Assembly: GCA_040264895.1 (NCBI GenBank)
Contig: JBDQHL010000003.1
Location: forward strand, 4,548-68,547
Source: PGYR01 sp040264895
GTDB taxonomy: Bacteria; Bacteroidota; Ignavibacteria; Kapaibacteriales; UBA2268
Direction of reading: 5' to 3'
Length of the DNA: 64,000 bases
Positions 23,800-33,593 of the stretch are shown here, piece by piece. Below the pieces are notes generated by a model, which saw only the letters and a program-made list of their open reading frames with translations, was not told the DNA's origin and did no database searches. Each line of letters starts with the position of its first letter. Position 1 is the stretch's first letter. The position numbers were made by a program, and so were the translations under genes.

Positions 23800-25611
23800 A
23801 TGAGAATACTAACTATATTATTCATATTAATATTTTTATCTTCTTGCAGGCCCCATATCAACAAAAAAAATGATATAGATTGCGAGGTTCCAATAGTAGA
23901 ATGTGAACAATCCTCTTGGACAGGCTCACCACTTGACACCTCATATTACAACAGTGGTAAAAACTTTTATTACAGTATAAAACAAGTTGAAGGTCTAAAT
24001 ACTTCAGATCAAGAATATTCTATATTTCTCTCAGATTTAATTCATCCACAGAGTAATAAAAAAATAAACCTTGCTACCATAGGTGAAGAACTTGGCCAAA
24101 GAACATATTTAATAGAAAGAAGTTTAGATATTAAAACTAAAACAAAAAGATATGACAGTTTTAAAAAAGTTTTAGATATTAAAGGAGATAGCCCAGGGCA
24201 CATCGGTTTTCCTACATTAGTCGACAATGAAAGGATTGTAATAGCTTCAACTTTCGCTTCTGATCAAACCTCAGAAACTAAAATAAATGGTTACTACGAG
24301 ATAATACCAATAGAAGAATCAATAGGCCAATCTCGATTATATGACGTTAAAAAAGGTAATGAAAAACAGATTGAAACTGATATAACACACAAATACAGTC
24401 ATTTGATCTGGGAGTCTCATCCAAGTTTTGACATGGAGAATAATATATTATTCTTTGCTTCAGACAGGGAGAATGGATACGGCGGGGTCGATTTGTGGTA
24501 TATGCTATTTGAGGATGAAGAATGGATAGGTCCGTATAATTGTGGTATGAATGTTAACACACCTTGTGATGACATTACACCCTTTCCTGACCCAAAAGGT
24601 AAAAGACTTTATTTTAGTTCAGCTGCTCATAATAGTGTTGGTGGCTATGACTTGTTTTACATTGATTATAAATTAGAGGTCACTAACTCTAAAAAGTCAG
24701 TAGTGTTTGACAGTGAAATATATAATGTTGGTGCACCAATTAATACTGTAGCTGATGAGATTTCTCCATTCTTCAAAGACAACCCAGATAACTATTTTTA
24801 CTATAGTTCTGACCAAGATGGTGATTTTGATATATTTGTAAAGCAAAAAGTCTTCAAAAAAGGAACAGATAAATTTAACAGTGAAAATAAGGAAGAAATA
24901 GTTGAAAACACTGAAGTAGTTATTCCCACTGACTCAGTTGATATCAACCCTATGTTTAAATTGGAGGGAGTAGTAACTGATAAAAGAACTCAGGAGCCAA
25001 TAAAGGATGTAGATGTTTCAGTAACTAAAGAAAAAGAAACTACCCCCTACAAGAAAACTAAAACGGATAATGAGGGAAAGTATAAATTTGAACTTGAGAA
25101 AGGCCCTGAGTATAATGTGAAAATAGAGGATGACACACTCTTCTACGAACAATACACAGTGAAAGTAGACAAGAATAACAAGTCAAATTCGGTAGTCCGA
25201 GATATATCAATGGATATTGTTAAAACTGTTCGGATTAACTTTGAATATGACAAGTCAGATGAACCTTATGATTATATTTTGGACTCATTAGGAAATCAAC
25301 AGAATATAACCTGGCAAAATGCCATTGACAATCTTTCTAATGATATTAAAGGTTCGCAATCTGTAATAGAAGAAGTAATTATAACAGGTCATACAGATCC
25401 AGTTGCAAGTGCATCGTATAATAAAAATTTAGGCCAGAAAAGGGCAGAGTTTGTTGTTTCTCAGTTAGTAAAACGTGGAATACCTATTTACCTATTAAAA
25501 GCAAAAAGTAAAGGTGAGACACAAAAGCTAGAAAAATTTGAGAACGAGAATACTAAACAATACCATAAGCGTTTAAGAAGAGTTATATTAGAAAAAGTAT
25601 TTATAAAATGA
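23800..25611 (+). CDS. OmpA-family lipoprotein with PD40 repeats and a carboxypeptidase-like domain
   Basis: The 603-residue protein has a lipoprotein signal (MRILTILFILIFLSSC). It continues with WD40-like PD40 repeats (HPSFDMENNILFFASDRENG; ITPFPDPKGKRLYFSS; PFFKDNPDNYFYYSSDQDGD) and a carboxypeptidase-regulatory-like beta-sandwich near residues 385-455 (GVVTDKRTQEPIKDVDVSV). It ends in an OmpA C-terminal peptidoglycan-binding domain (VIITGHTDPVASASYNKNLG; KRAEFVVSQLVKRGI). This architecture is common in Bacteroidota, including the T9SS-associated PorE-type proteins, and tethers the outer membrane to the cell wall. It overlaps the PBP1A gene by four bases, so the two are coupled. Confidence 0.88.
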   Translation: MRILTILFILIFLSSCRPHINKKNDIDCEVPIVECEQSSWTGSPLDTSYYNSGKNFYYSIKQVEGLNTSDQEYSIFLSDLIHPQSNKKINLATIGEELGQRTYLIERSLDIKTKTKRYDSFKKVLDIKGDSPGHIGFPTLVDNERIVIASTFASDQTSETKINGYYEIIPIEESIGQSRLYDVKKGNEKQIETDITHKYSHLIWESHPSFDMENNILFFASDRENGYGGVDLWYMLFEDEEWIGPYNCGMNVNTPCDDITPFPDPKGKRLYFSSAAHNSVGGYDLFYIDYKLEVTNSKKSVVFDSEIYNVGAPINTVADEISPFFKDNPDNYFYYSSDQDGDFDIFVKQKVFKKGTDKFNSENKEEIVENTEVVIPTDSVDINPMFKLEGVVTDKRTQEPIKDVDVSVTKEKETTPYKKTKTDNEGKYKFELEKGPEYNVKIEDDTLFYEQYTVKVDKNNKSNSVVRDISMDIVKTVRINFEYDKSDEPYDYILDSLGNQQNITWQNAIDNLSNDIKGSQSVIEEVIITGHTDPVASASYNKNLGQKRAEFVVSQLVKRGIPIYLLKAKSKGETQKLEKFENENTKQYHKRLRRVILEKVFIK

Positions 25612-27758
25612 CACCAAGAATATTTCTCATATTATTAATTTCCATCACGGTTGTAGTAACTGCTGGGGTCAGTATTTACTTTTACTCTGTTATTTCTACA
25701 GGTTTGCCATCATTAGAGCAATTAGAAAATCCAGAACAGATGTACGCTAGCCAAGTTATAAGTAGTGACGATGAAGTAGTAGATAACTTCTTCATGCAAA
25801 GAAGAGTTAATTTGAAATTAGAAGAAATGCCAAAATCGGCCATAGATGCATTAATTTCAACTGAAGATAGGAAGTTTTATTCTCATTGGGGAATAGATTT
25901 AGATAGACTTGTAAAAGCGGTAATCAAAAAATCTTTAAACCCGTTCAAAAGAGCAGAGGGTGCCTCAACCATTACTCAACAACTAGCTAGAAATTTATTC
26001 CTAGACCTTTCTCGTAATATAGACAGAAAGATAAGAGAAGCTGCCGTTACAGTAAAGATTGAAGACACTTATACAAAAAATGAAATCTTAGAAATGTATT
26101 TGAATACTGTAAATTTTGGTAGAGGGGCCTATGGTATAAGTGTTGCAGCTAGAACTTTCTTTGATAAAAAAGCTGATGACCTGACAATTGCAGAGTCGGC
26201 TTACTTGATTGGCTTACTAAAAGCACCTTCTCGGTATGACGTAAGGTCTGACTATGATAGAGCATTAAGAAGAAGAAATCTGATTTTATCGATGATGCAA
26301 TCACAAGGTAAAATTACTTATGAAGAGTATCAACTAGCATTAGAAACACCTATAGAGGTAAGAGAAGGAACTGCAGTGAGCGCTTCGGAATCAAATCTTG
26401 CTCCACATTATGTTGAATCAATACGAAGAGAATACTCTCCATTCTTAAAAGATAAAGACTATGACTTATACAGAGATGGTCTTATAATTTACACAACTTT
26501 GAATAAGAAGATTCAAGAATATGCCAATAGCGTGGTAGAAAATCATATAAAAGCATATCAACAAAAATTTGATAAAAAATGGAATTGGAATAAAAACAAA
26601 AAGTTAGAATCAGAAATTATCTCGAAAGCTATAAGAAAGCATCCAGAATATAAATCTTCTCCTAAAAGTAAAAGGGAAGAAGTTGCTATAAAGTTGAAAA
26701 AAAATAAGAACTTTATTGATTCTGTTAAGAATGAAAAAACAACTATCCAAATAGGAATGGTAGTGATTGACCCTGTATCTGGAGCAATATTAGCTATGGT
26801 TGGAGCTTCACCTAAGTTCATGGAGGACAACAGCCACGCTAAGCACTCTTTGAACCACATTACTCAAATTAGGAGACAACCAGGCTCATCTATGAAGCCT
26901 TTTGTCTATTCTATGTCTTTAAAATCGGGACTTTACCCAACAGATTCTATAGTATGTGGGCCATTTGTTTATACTGACCCACACACTGAAGAAGTATGGG
27001 CGCCACGTTCAGGGACTAATGATTGCCCTGATAGTACATATAAAATGACTGTAGCTACGGCACTGAAAAAATCTGTAAATTCAGTTGCTGCAAGATTAAT
27101 AACTGAACATACTAACCCAGATGAAGTTAAAAATTTGTTACAAAAAGCTGGTATATCTACCCCGATAGACGCAGTTCCTGCATTGGCATTAGGAGCAGGT
27201 GGTGAAGTTATACCAATGCAACATATTTCTGCATTCTCTATTTTTGCGAACGATGGTTATAGGGTTGAGCCATTCTATGTAAATAGAATTGAAGACAGAA
27301 ACGGTAATCTTGTTTTTAGAAAGAAAAGAACAAATAAAATCTACGATGTTTTAGACAAAGAAATTGCACACGAAATGACTATAATGATGCAAGACGTTGT
27401 TAACACTGGAACCGCTGCTAGAGTGAGAAGATACTTCCGTGATGTAGAAGCAGCTGGAAAAACAGGAACTACAAACGATAATTCAGATGCATGGTTTATT
27501 GGTTACACACCACAGTTAATTTGTGGGATATGGGTTGGGTTTGATGATCAGAGAATAAACTTTAACCCAATTGGATATGATGGTCAAGGTGGTCGTGTAG
27601 CTGGTCCAATATGGGGTATGTTAATGGATAGTATATACACAGATGAAAGCCTACCCTACAAGCAAAAATCATTCGGATATAAAACAAGATTAGAATTAGA
27701 CTCACTATTGAGCTTGAGAAGACAAGTTGGTGAGTATTTCGACATTATGAATAACTAG
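25608..27758 (+). CDS. Penicillin-binding protein 1A (bifunctional transglycosylase/transpeptidase)
   Basis: The 716-residue class A PBP has an N-terminal membrane anchor and a GT51 glycosyltransferase domain with the catalytic Glu in STEDRKFYSHWGID and GASTITQQLARNLFL. Its transpeptidase domain shows SxxK in QPGSSMKPFVY, SxN in KKSVNSVAA and KTGTTNDNSDAWF. It polymerises lipid II and cross-links peptidoglycan in the periplasm. All catalytic motifs are present and the length is normal. It is translationally coupled to the OmpA-type lipoprotein, which fits coordinated cell-wall assembly and anchoring. Confidence 0.96.
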   Translation: MTPRIFLILLISITVVVTAGVSIYFYSVISTGLPSLEQLENPEQMYASQVISSDDEVVDNFFMQRRVNLKLEEMPKSAIDALISTEDRKFYSHWGIDLDRLVKAVIKKSLNPFKRAEGASTITQQLARNLFLDLSRNIDRKIREAAVTVKIEDTYTKNEILEMYLNTVNFGRGAYGISVAARTFFDKKADDLTIAESAYLIGLLKAPSRYDVRSDYDRALRRRNLILSMMQSQGKITYEEYQLALETPIEVREGTAVSASESNLAPHYVESIRREYSPFLKDKDYDLYRDGLIIYTTLNKKIQEYANSVVENHIKAYQQKFDKKWNWNKNKKLESEIISKAIRKHPEYKSSPKSKREEVAIKLKKNKNFIDSVKNEKTTIQIGMVVIDPVSGAILAMVGASPKFMEDNSHAKHSLNHITQIRRQPGSSMKPFVYSMSLKSGLYPTDSIVCGPFVYTDPHTEEVWAPRSGTNDCPDSTYKMTVATALKKSVNSVAARLITEHTNPDEVKNLLQKAGISTPIDAVPALALGAGGEVIPMQHISAFSIFANDGYRVEPFYVNRIEDRNGNLVFRKKRTNKIYDVLDKEIAHEMTIMMQDVVNTGTAARVRRYFRDVEAAGKTGTTNDNSDAWFIGYTPQLICGIWVGFDDQRINFNPIGYDGQGGRVAGPIWGMLMDSIYTDESLPYKQKSFGYKTRLELDSLLSLRRQVGEYFDIMNN

Positions 27759-27762
27759 TAAC

Positions 27763-28419
27763 ATGAAAAAAGAATACGAATATATAAATGGTAGCAATAA
27801 AGAAGTAGGCACGATATACTGTATTGGAAGAAACTATGCCGAGCATGCAAAAGAATTAGGAAATGAAGTACCTACTGAACCAGTAGTTTTTATAAAACCT
27901 CCTAATTCTTACACCTCTTCAGGTAGTAAAGTAGCAATACCAAATTACTCTGAATTAATGCATCACGAAGTTGAGGTCGTATTTGTTTTAGGTAAGGACA
28001 CAATGGGAGTTTCCCCCTCCGAATCATTAGAATATGTAGATGGCGTAGCAGTAGGAATTGATTTCACTCTGAGGGATGTCCAAAATAAAATAAAAGAAAA
28101 AGGTTTACCATGGTCTATGGCTAAAAGCTTTATGGGTTCAGCTCCTATATCTCCTATAGTCGATATTAAAGATATTAGTAATGTAGATGATATCGAATTC
28201 CAAATAGCTAAAAATGGAATAACAACACAAAAAGGCAACACTAAGAATATGATTAATGATATTAGGCAAATTATTGCCCATATATCAAAAGTATTTGGGT
28301 TGAGAAAAGGTGATTGTATCTTCACAGGGACGCCTAAAGGTGTTGGTCCAGTTGAACCAGGTGACAAACTAATTGCAACTTTAGCTAACAAAGTCAAATT
28401 AGAAATAGAAATAGAGTAA
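27763..28419 (+). CDS. Fumarylacetoacetate hydrolase family protein (FAHD1-like)
   Basis: The 218-residue protein starts with the family signature YCIGRNYAEHAKELGNE. Its metal ligands are in HHEVEVVFVLG (Glu-x-Glu) and GIDFTLRDVQ (Asp), and LPWSMAKSFMGSAPISP and FTGTPKGVGPVEPGD follow. This is the FAHD1 subgroup, whose characterised members hydrolyse acylpyruvates or decarboxylate oxaloacetate. It is cytoplasmic. It starts 4 bases after the PBP1A stop and is 4 bases before the outer-membrane protein gene, so it is in the same operon despite having a metabolic role. True substrate unknown. Confidence 0.88.
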   Translation: MKKEYEYINGSNKEVGTIYCIGRNYAEHAKELGNEVPTEPVVFIKPPNSYTSSGSKVAIPNYSELMHHEVEVVFVLGKDTMGVSPSESLEYVDGVAVGIDFTLRDVQNKIKEKGLPWSMAKSFMGSAPISPIVDIKDISNVDDIEFQIAKNGITTQKGNTKNMINDIRQIIAHISKVFGLRKGDCIFTGTPKGVGPVEPGDKLIATLANKVKLEIEIE

Positions 28420-28423
28420 GGAT

Positions 28424-29815
28424 ATGAAGACAAGAATACTATTAATACTTTTGGTTACTTTAGTTGTACAGTCATGTAGTTTCACAATTACTCGTGAGGA
28501 AGAAGACTTATATACGGTAGTCAACAAAGATACTGTAGAGACACATTTCATCAAAAATGCTCCCGGTAATGTTGATAGAGGTGTAGTTCACCCATCCACA
28601 AAGGAAATTCTTAGAGAAAGAGATATAGCTAAGTATGATAGCACTGTTAACCGCTTTTATCCTGACTTTATTCGTTTAGGTTTGTTCGAAGGAATGGGTT
28701 TTATAGGTGGCGATACAGACTTTTCACTCAATAGTGGTTTATTGGGTATTCACCCTAATGCTGATTTACTATATGAAAGTAGCAGAGGTGGAGGAAGTGG
28801 AAGTATATTCACAGGTGGAATTTATCGAATAGGGATTTACGAAAATAGACTACGTTGGTTCCGTGATGCTCCAGATTGGACTTGGGGAGTACATGGTTTT
28901 GAAGCTATAGTACCAGATGCAAGAGCTGAGAATAGTCTAACTTCAATGTTGACTCCATACATAAGAAAGAGATTTTATTTCAGAGATGATATACCTTACT
29001 TATCAGCTACTATAGCTGTTGGGCTTGGTTACTACCCTTCACAGTATATTAATGTTTCTGGTTCACTTGATCTTGGGTCAATTGGAGGGTTAAACCTAAG
29101 GGCTTATGTAGGAATGGCTTCTGGTTACAATTCTGCTACGACACCACAAATATCAAATAACGACTTTGCTGAAGAAGGTATTTTTAGTACACTCCCCTAT
29201 GCTGGACTAAGTGTATCTGTACTTGATTTTGTTAATCGTGTACCCGAGTTGTACACCGAGTGGAAAGACCACGAGCATTCATCGTGGAATATTGGAATTG
29301 CAGAGCTAACAGTAGTTAATACAAACTCTGAGTACTCATATTTTGGGAGTGAGACTGAGCCATCTGATTCACCAATTAGTGGAATGATATTCAAATTCGC
29401 TAATGCAAATGTCGCTATACCTATTGAAGATAATTATAACTTTTACGCAGGTACTTCGCTAATATCAATGTATTTATTGGGTCAGAATGGTAATGGGATT
29501 GGAATTCTACCAATTCGAATTGGGTACTGGCACCAGTTAATGCAAGATGAGTTGAGTGTTGATCCATATGCCGAATTTGGTTATTACCCATCCAGCTACT
29601 ACGATGTTGGAGTAAAGTTAAGACTAAGGTTTAGTGAAAGATATAGTGTTGCTCTTAATGGAGGATATATTTCTGGTAGAACTTTAGGCGGTATTAATAG
29701 CGAAACCTTAGATTTCTTAGGTGATGCAGATAGCTTCAGTGGATATTATATTGGACTTAGTTTTGGACTTGGCGATAGAATTTTCTTCCCAGAAGAATTA
29801 AGATATGATGACTAA
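28424..29815 (+). CDS. Hypothetical outer-membrane protein with lipoprotein signal
   Basis: The 463-residue protein has a lipoprotein signal (MKTRILLILLVTLVVQSCSF). The following sequence is rich in alternating aromatic/glycine beta-strands (GLFEGMGFIGG; VALNGGYISGRTLGG; FSGYYIGLSFGLGDRIF), suggesting a beta-barrel. It ends near an aromatic-flanked strand. I recognise no named family. The operon position behind PBP1A and an OmpA-like protein supports an envelope location. Downstream is a 180-base gap before rlmD without a convincing terminator. Confidence 0.7.
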   Translation: MKTRILLILLVTLVVQSCSFTITREEEDLYTVVNKDTVETHFIKNAPGNVDRGVVHPSTKEILRERDIAKYDSTVNRFYPDFIRLGLFEGMGFIGGDTDFSLNSGLLGIHPNADLLYESSRGGGSGSIFTGGIYRIGIYENRLRWFRDAPDWTWGVHGFEAIVPDARAENSLTSMLTPYIRKRFYFRDDIPYLSATIAVGLGYYPSQYINVSGSLDLGSIGGLNLRAYVGMASGYNSATTPQISNNDFAEEGIFSTLPYAGLSVSVLDFVNRVPELYTEWKDHEHSSWNIGIAELTVVNTNSEYSYFGSETEPSDSPISGMIFKFANANVAIPIEDNYNFYAGTSLISMYLLGQNGNGIGILPIRIGYWHQLMQDELSVDPYAEFGYYPSSYYDVGVKLRLRFSERYSVALNGGYISGRTLGGINSETLDFLGDADSFSGYYIGLSFGLGDRIFFPEELRYDD

Positions 29816-29995
29816 TTAAAAAAACTCTATTGAGCAAGGCTATGTATTATAGGGCTTAATAGTCAAGATAATGATTTTTGATCTTCTTTAGTTTATGTAT
29901 GATGATGAAAATATAACCTATTACACCACAATTTACCTTACTCATTCGTAACTTACCAACTTACAATAAACCGAAAACAAAAATAATATATCTTT

Positions 29996-31405
29996 ATGAG
30001 TAAAAAGAAAAAGAAGAATATTGAGCTGAAAATTGAATCAATTGGATTTGAAGGCAAAGCTATAGCTAGACACAATGACAAAGTTCACTTCATAAAAAAA
30101 GTGGTCCCGGGCGATTTGGTTGAAGCTTATGTAAAAAGAAAAAGAAAAAGCTACAATGAAGCTGGTTTAGTAAGAGTAATTGAAGAAAGTGAAGATAGAG
30201 TTGAGCCACGTTGTGATTACTTTGATGATTGTGGTGGTTGTAGTTGGCAAAATATGCCCTACTCTGACCAATTAGCTTGGAAAAAACAACATGTAATTGA
30301 TGCCTTTCAACGAATAGGAAAAATAGAAACAGAAGTATTTGATGTTCTACCATCGCCAGAAGATTTTCACTACAGAAATAAAATGGATTTCACATTCAGT
30401 GCAAAAAGATGGGTAACAAGAAAAGAAATTGAAACTGAAGATGAGATAGAAAATAAAGAGTTTGCCCTAGGCTTGCACTCCCCTGGCTCTTTCGAAAAAG
30501 CATTAGATATAAAAAAATGCCATATTCATCCTGAAGTAGGGAATGAGATTCTTTCAATAGTTAGAAATTTTGCTTTAGAAAATAATATTTCAGCATTTGA
30601 CAAACGAGATAAAACTGGATACCTCAGAGAGTTAATCACACGTTACAGTGGAAGTAGTAATACCATTATGATAATTCTTACTACTAATGCAAGTGATGAT
30701 GAGCACGATAAACTTATAGATGAGCTGGCAGCACTTATAGATGAAAAACTAGAAGAAAAAATCAACTTCATACATGCAATAAACTCTGGACCATCGCCAG
30801 TAGCAATAGAATCAAGCAGATTAATTATTGGAAGAGAATATTTGATAGACAAGATATTAGGAGTAGATTTCAAGGTCTCTCCATTCTCATTCTTCCAAAC
30901 AAATAGGATACAACTAAATAATTTTGTCTGTAAAATATTAGAATCAGCAAGCCTGAATGAAAATATGACTGTTTGGGATTTATATTGTGGTACTGGCTCC
31001 ATTGCTCTTCCTGCAGCAAAGAGAGTAAATAAGGTATATGGTTTAGAATTAGTTGAATCTTCAATTAATGATGCAAAGCAAAATGCAATTATGAACGGAC
31101 TTGACAACACAGACTTTCAGGTAGCTGATTTGCATGCTAAGCAAACTCCTGAACTTCTGGATAAATTATCCGAGCCAGACTTAATCTTTATCGATCCACC
31201 GAGAGCTGGTATGCACAAAAATCTAATCAACCATTTGTTAGAAATAAATGCTCCTAAGTTAATATATGTTAGTTGCAATCCATCGACTCAGGCAAGAGAT
31301 TGTGAGTTATTAAAAGAAGGATACAAGGTAGTAAGTGTTCAACCAGTTGATATGTTTCCACAGACTTATCACATAGAGTCAATTGCAATATTAGAAAGGA
31401 TTTAG
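29996..31405 (+). CDS. rlmD: 23S rRNA (uracil-C5)-methyltransferase RlmD/RumA family
   Basis: The 469-residue protein begins with a TRAM RNA-binding domain (IGFEGKAIARHNDKVHFIKK). It has an iron-sulphur Cys cluster in CDYFDDCGGCSWQNM with a fourth Cys in KKCHIHPE, the SAM site VWDLYCGTGSIALPA, and the catalytic Cys region YVSCNPSTQARDCE. It methylates a specific uracil in 23S rRNA (U1939 in E. coli for RlmD). RlmC or TrmA-like specificity cannot be separated by eye, but the TRAM plus 4Fe-4S combination fits RumA-type enzymes. Complete length. Confidence 0.92.
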   Translation: MSKKKKKNIELKIESIGFEGKAIARHNDKVHFIKKVVPGDLVEAYVKRKRKSYNEAGLVRVIEESEDRVEPRCDYFDDCGGCSWQNMPYSDQLAWKKQHVIDAFQRIGKIETEVFDVLPSPEDFHYRNKMDFTFSAKRWVTRKEIETEDEIENKEFALGLHSPGSFEKALDIKKCHIHPEVGNEILSIVRNFALENNISAFDKRDKTGYLRELITRYSGSSNTIMIILTTNASDDEHDKLIDELAALIDEKLEEKINFIHAINSGPSPVAIESSRLIIGREYLIDKILGVDFKVSPFSFFQTNRIQLNNFVCKILESASLNENMTVWDLYCGTGSIALPAAKRVNKVYGLELVESSINDAKQNAIMNGLDNTDFQVADLHAKQTPELLDKLSEPDLIFIDPPRAGMHKNLINHLLEINAPKLIYVSCNPSTQARDCELLKEGYKVVSVQPVDMFPQTYHIESIAILERI

Positions 31406-31436
31406 TAACTTTTAACCTATATGTTTGTCTGTTATT

Positions 31437-32105
31437 ATGAGTGATAAAATGATAAAATACAATGTAAACGAAATATTTTACTCCATACAGGGTGAAGGAA
31501 GCAGAGCAGGGTTGCCTTGTGTATTTGTTAGGATGCAAGGTTGTTTGCTGCGTTGTACTTGGTGCGATACGCCTTACGCTTTAGATAGAAAGCAAACTGA
31601 AACGCTAATGAGCATTGAAGAAATCTTAAAGGAAGTAGATAGTCACAACTGTAAGTTCTTGATGTTAACCGGTGGAGAGCCTTTAGAACAAAAAAATATT
31701 AGTGAATTAGTTGATGCAGCCATAGATAGAGGTATGGAAGTAGTAATAGAAACAAATGGGCAGCAAGACATAGGAAAGGTTTCTAACAAAGCAGTAAAAA
31801 TATTAGATTTAAAATGTCCTGGTTCTGCTATGCACAAGAAGAATAATTACTCTAATATTGAAAAATTAGACGATAAAGATGAAGTGAAGTTTGTAATAAA
31901 AGATAGAAACGACTATGACTGGTCAATTAAGAAATGCGAAGAATATCAGCTATTTGATAGAGTCTCTGAAGTTTTAATGTCACCAGTATTCGGTGAAATT
32001 GAGCCAGTAGATTTGGCAAATTGGATATTAAAGGATAGCCTTCCAGTTAGAATGCAAATGCAACTTCACAAATATATTTGGGAACCAGCAACCAGAGGCG
32101 TGTAG
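31437..32105 (+). CDS. queE: 7-carboxy-7-deazaguanine synthase
   Basis: A small radical SAM protein of 222 residues with NEIFYSIQGEGSRAGLPCVF, the CxxxCxxC cluster motif CLLRCTWCDTPYAL and the glycine-rich LTGGEPLEQ. It converts carboxytetrahydropterin to 7-carboxy-7-deazaguanine, a precursor of queuosine tRNA modification. The start was set at ATG 31437; the TTG at 31425 would add four residues. No other queuosine genes adjoin. Its stop overlaps the GTG of the following T9SS protein by one base. Confidence 0.94.
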   Translation: MSDKMIKYNVNEIFYSIQGEGSRAGLPCVFVRMQGCLLRCTWCDTPYALDRKQTETLMSIEEILKEVDSHNCKFLMLTGGEPLEQKNISELVDAAIDRGMEVVIETNGQQDIGKVSNKAVKILDLKCPGSAMHKKNNYSNIEKLDDKDEVKFVIKDRNDYDWSIKKCEEYQLFDRVSEVLMSPVFGEIEPVDLANWILKDSLPVRMQMQLHKYIWEPATRGV

Positions 32106-33535
32106 TGCGATTAAAAACAGCTACAATTTTAATATTTTTGACAACTATTCAACTAGTAAGTCAAGAACACTTTGTTGAAAGAAGAAGTTCAGTTGGTGAG
32201 ATAGGTTTCATATTGAACAATTTAGGTCAAGTTGGATATAGCAGTGAACTAAATCAATCAAGATTTGTCTGGCCTAAAGGAAGTGATGCGCAATATATTT
32301 ATGGTGCTGGATTAGCAATATTCACGAAGCTCCCAAATGGTGAAAATAGAAATTTCTACACTTATCACCCTAACACATCCAAGAGCGATTTTACTATTGG
32401 TTCTTATGCTGACACTTCCGAACCAACCGAAAGCAAATACAGAGTTTACAATTCAAATGATTATGATATATACTCTGGAATTGCAAAAGAAGAGTTCATG
32501 AATGAATTCAGATGGCCAGTGTGGGTTGGAAATAATAAATTTGAAAAAATATATGGGAATTATATTATTAAAAATTCCGAAAGGACCCGTACCATATCTA
32601 GACCCGAAATAAGAAGTGAAGAAGATATGGTTACTATCGCAAAAATAGACGCCAGCTATCCGATTGAGAAAATTCCAAATCCAAAAGAATCCGGAGATCT
32701 CAGAATAGATGTTGAGACCAAAACATATACATTAGAAAACTTACCAAATGTGCTTTTTATAACTTGGATCGTTCACAACAGAGGTACAAAAATTTTAGAC
32801 AGTGTCTCTATTGCCCCTATAGTAGATATTGACATAACTAGAGCAAGCCAAAGATTCAAAGGTGTAGATAATGACATAATGTTACTTCCTGAAGATGATT
32901 CTTATGCAGTATTCGCAACCGAAGTGGATGAAACTGAAAAAGGGGAAGAGTTTCAATATATGGTAATTGACAATGACTACAAAATTGATATTGAATATAA
33001 TGAAAATCAAAATTTATCTAGGCTAAATTATGGTGTATATAATCTAGGTTTAGAAACTGATTATAGTTTTTTTCAAATGGAAGATTATATTCAACCTGAT
33101 TCAGTAAAAAAAATAACGGGTGAGATTAAAGTGTTTTCACCTTCCCACAGATTTAATTTATTAGCAGGGAAAAAAGTAGTTCTGACCTTACAGATTTTGA
33201 TGTTCCCAGCTAATGATGACTACCCTGAATTCCCTAAGCAAGGTATTGAAAATTTAGGTCAGGTTTTAGATAACAATTGGATTGAATTTTACAGAGAAGT
33301 AAGAACTAATGTTGATATTACTGAAATCCGAGAGTTAGACTTATTCCCAAACCCTGCTAGAAACTTCATAAATATTGACAGCAAATACAAGGCTGATTTA
33401 GTTGAAATTATATCTTTAGAAGGGAAAGTTGTAAAAACTTCAAAAGGGTTAGATAGTATAGATATCACCTCCCTTCAGTCTGGTGTATATATCTTAAGAA
33501 TTGGTGAGATGAGTAGGAAATTTATAGTGGAGTGA
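32105..33535 (+). CDS. Secreted protein with T9SS type A sorting domain
   Basis: About 476 residues open with a signal peptide (MRLKTATILIFLTTIQLVSQ) from a GTG that overlaps the queE stop. A long beta-rich region of unknown function follows, then a C-terminal T9SS sorting domain from about residue 410 (ELDLFPNPARNFINID; SLEGKVVKTSKG; LQSGVYILRIGEMSRKFIVE). The protein should cross the outer membrane by T9SS and be surface-attached or released. The ectodomain matches no enzyme I recognise; it has the look of Bacteroidota surface proteins of unknown role. Sorting domain is intact, unlike its neighbours at 22.4 and 34 kb. Confidence 0.82.
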   Translation: MRLKTATILIFLTTIQLVSQEHFVERRSSVGEIGFILNNLGQVGYSSELNQSRFVWPKGSDAQYIYGAGLAIFTKLPNGENRNFYTYHPNTSKSDFTIGSYADTSEPTESKYRVYNSNDYDIYSGIAKEEFMNEFRWPVWVGNNKFEKIYGNYIIKNSERTRTISRPEIRSEEDMVTIAKIDASYPIEKIPNPKESGDLRIDVETKTYTLENLPNVLFITWIVHNRGTKILDSVSIAPIVDIDITRASQRFKGVDNDIMLLPEDDSYAVFATEVDETEKGEEFQYMVIDNDYKIDIEYNENQNLSRLNYGVYNLGLETDYSFFQMEDYIQPDSVKKITGEIKVFSPSHRFNLLAGKKVVLTLQILMFPANDDYPEFPKQGIENLGQVLDNNWIEFYREVRTNVDITEIRELDLFPNPARNFINIDSKYKADLVEIISLEGKVVKTSKGLDSIDITSLQSGVYILRIGEMSRKFIVE

Positions 33536-33593
33536 GGAATTGACCTCATCCTAACTATTGAATCTTAAAAATCAATTTTTTACAGAACTGAAT

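Noticed and set aside
27963..28433. A 156-codon frame on the minus strand
   Set aside because: It is fully antisense to the FAH-family gene, whose conserved motifs account for the sequence; the antisense translation is hydrophobic Ile/Ser-rich shadow.
30643..31110. A 155-codon minus-strand frame
   Set aside because: It is antisense to rlmD, which has all expected motifs in this interval.
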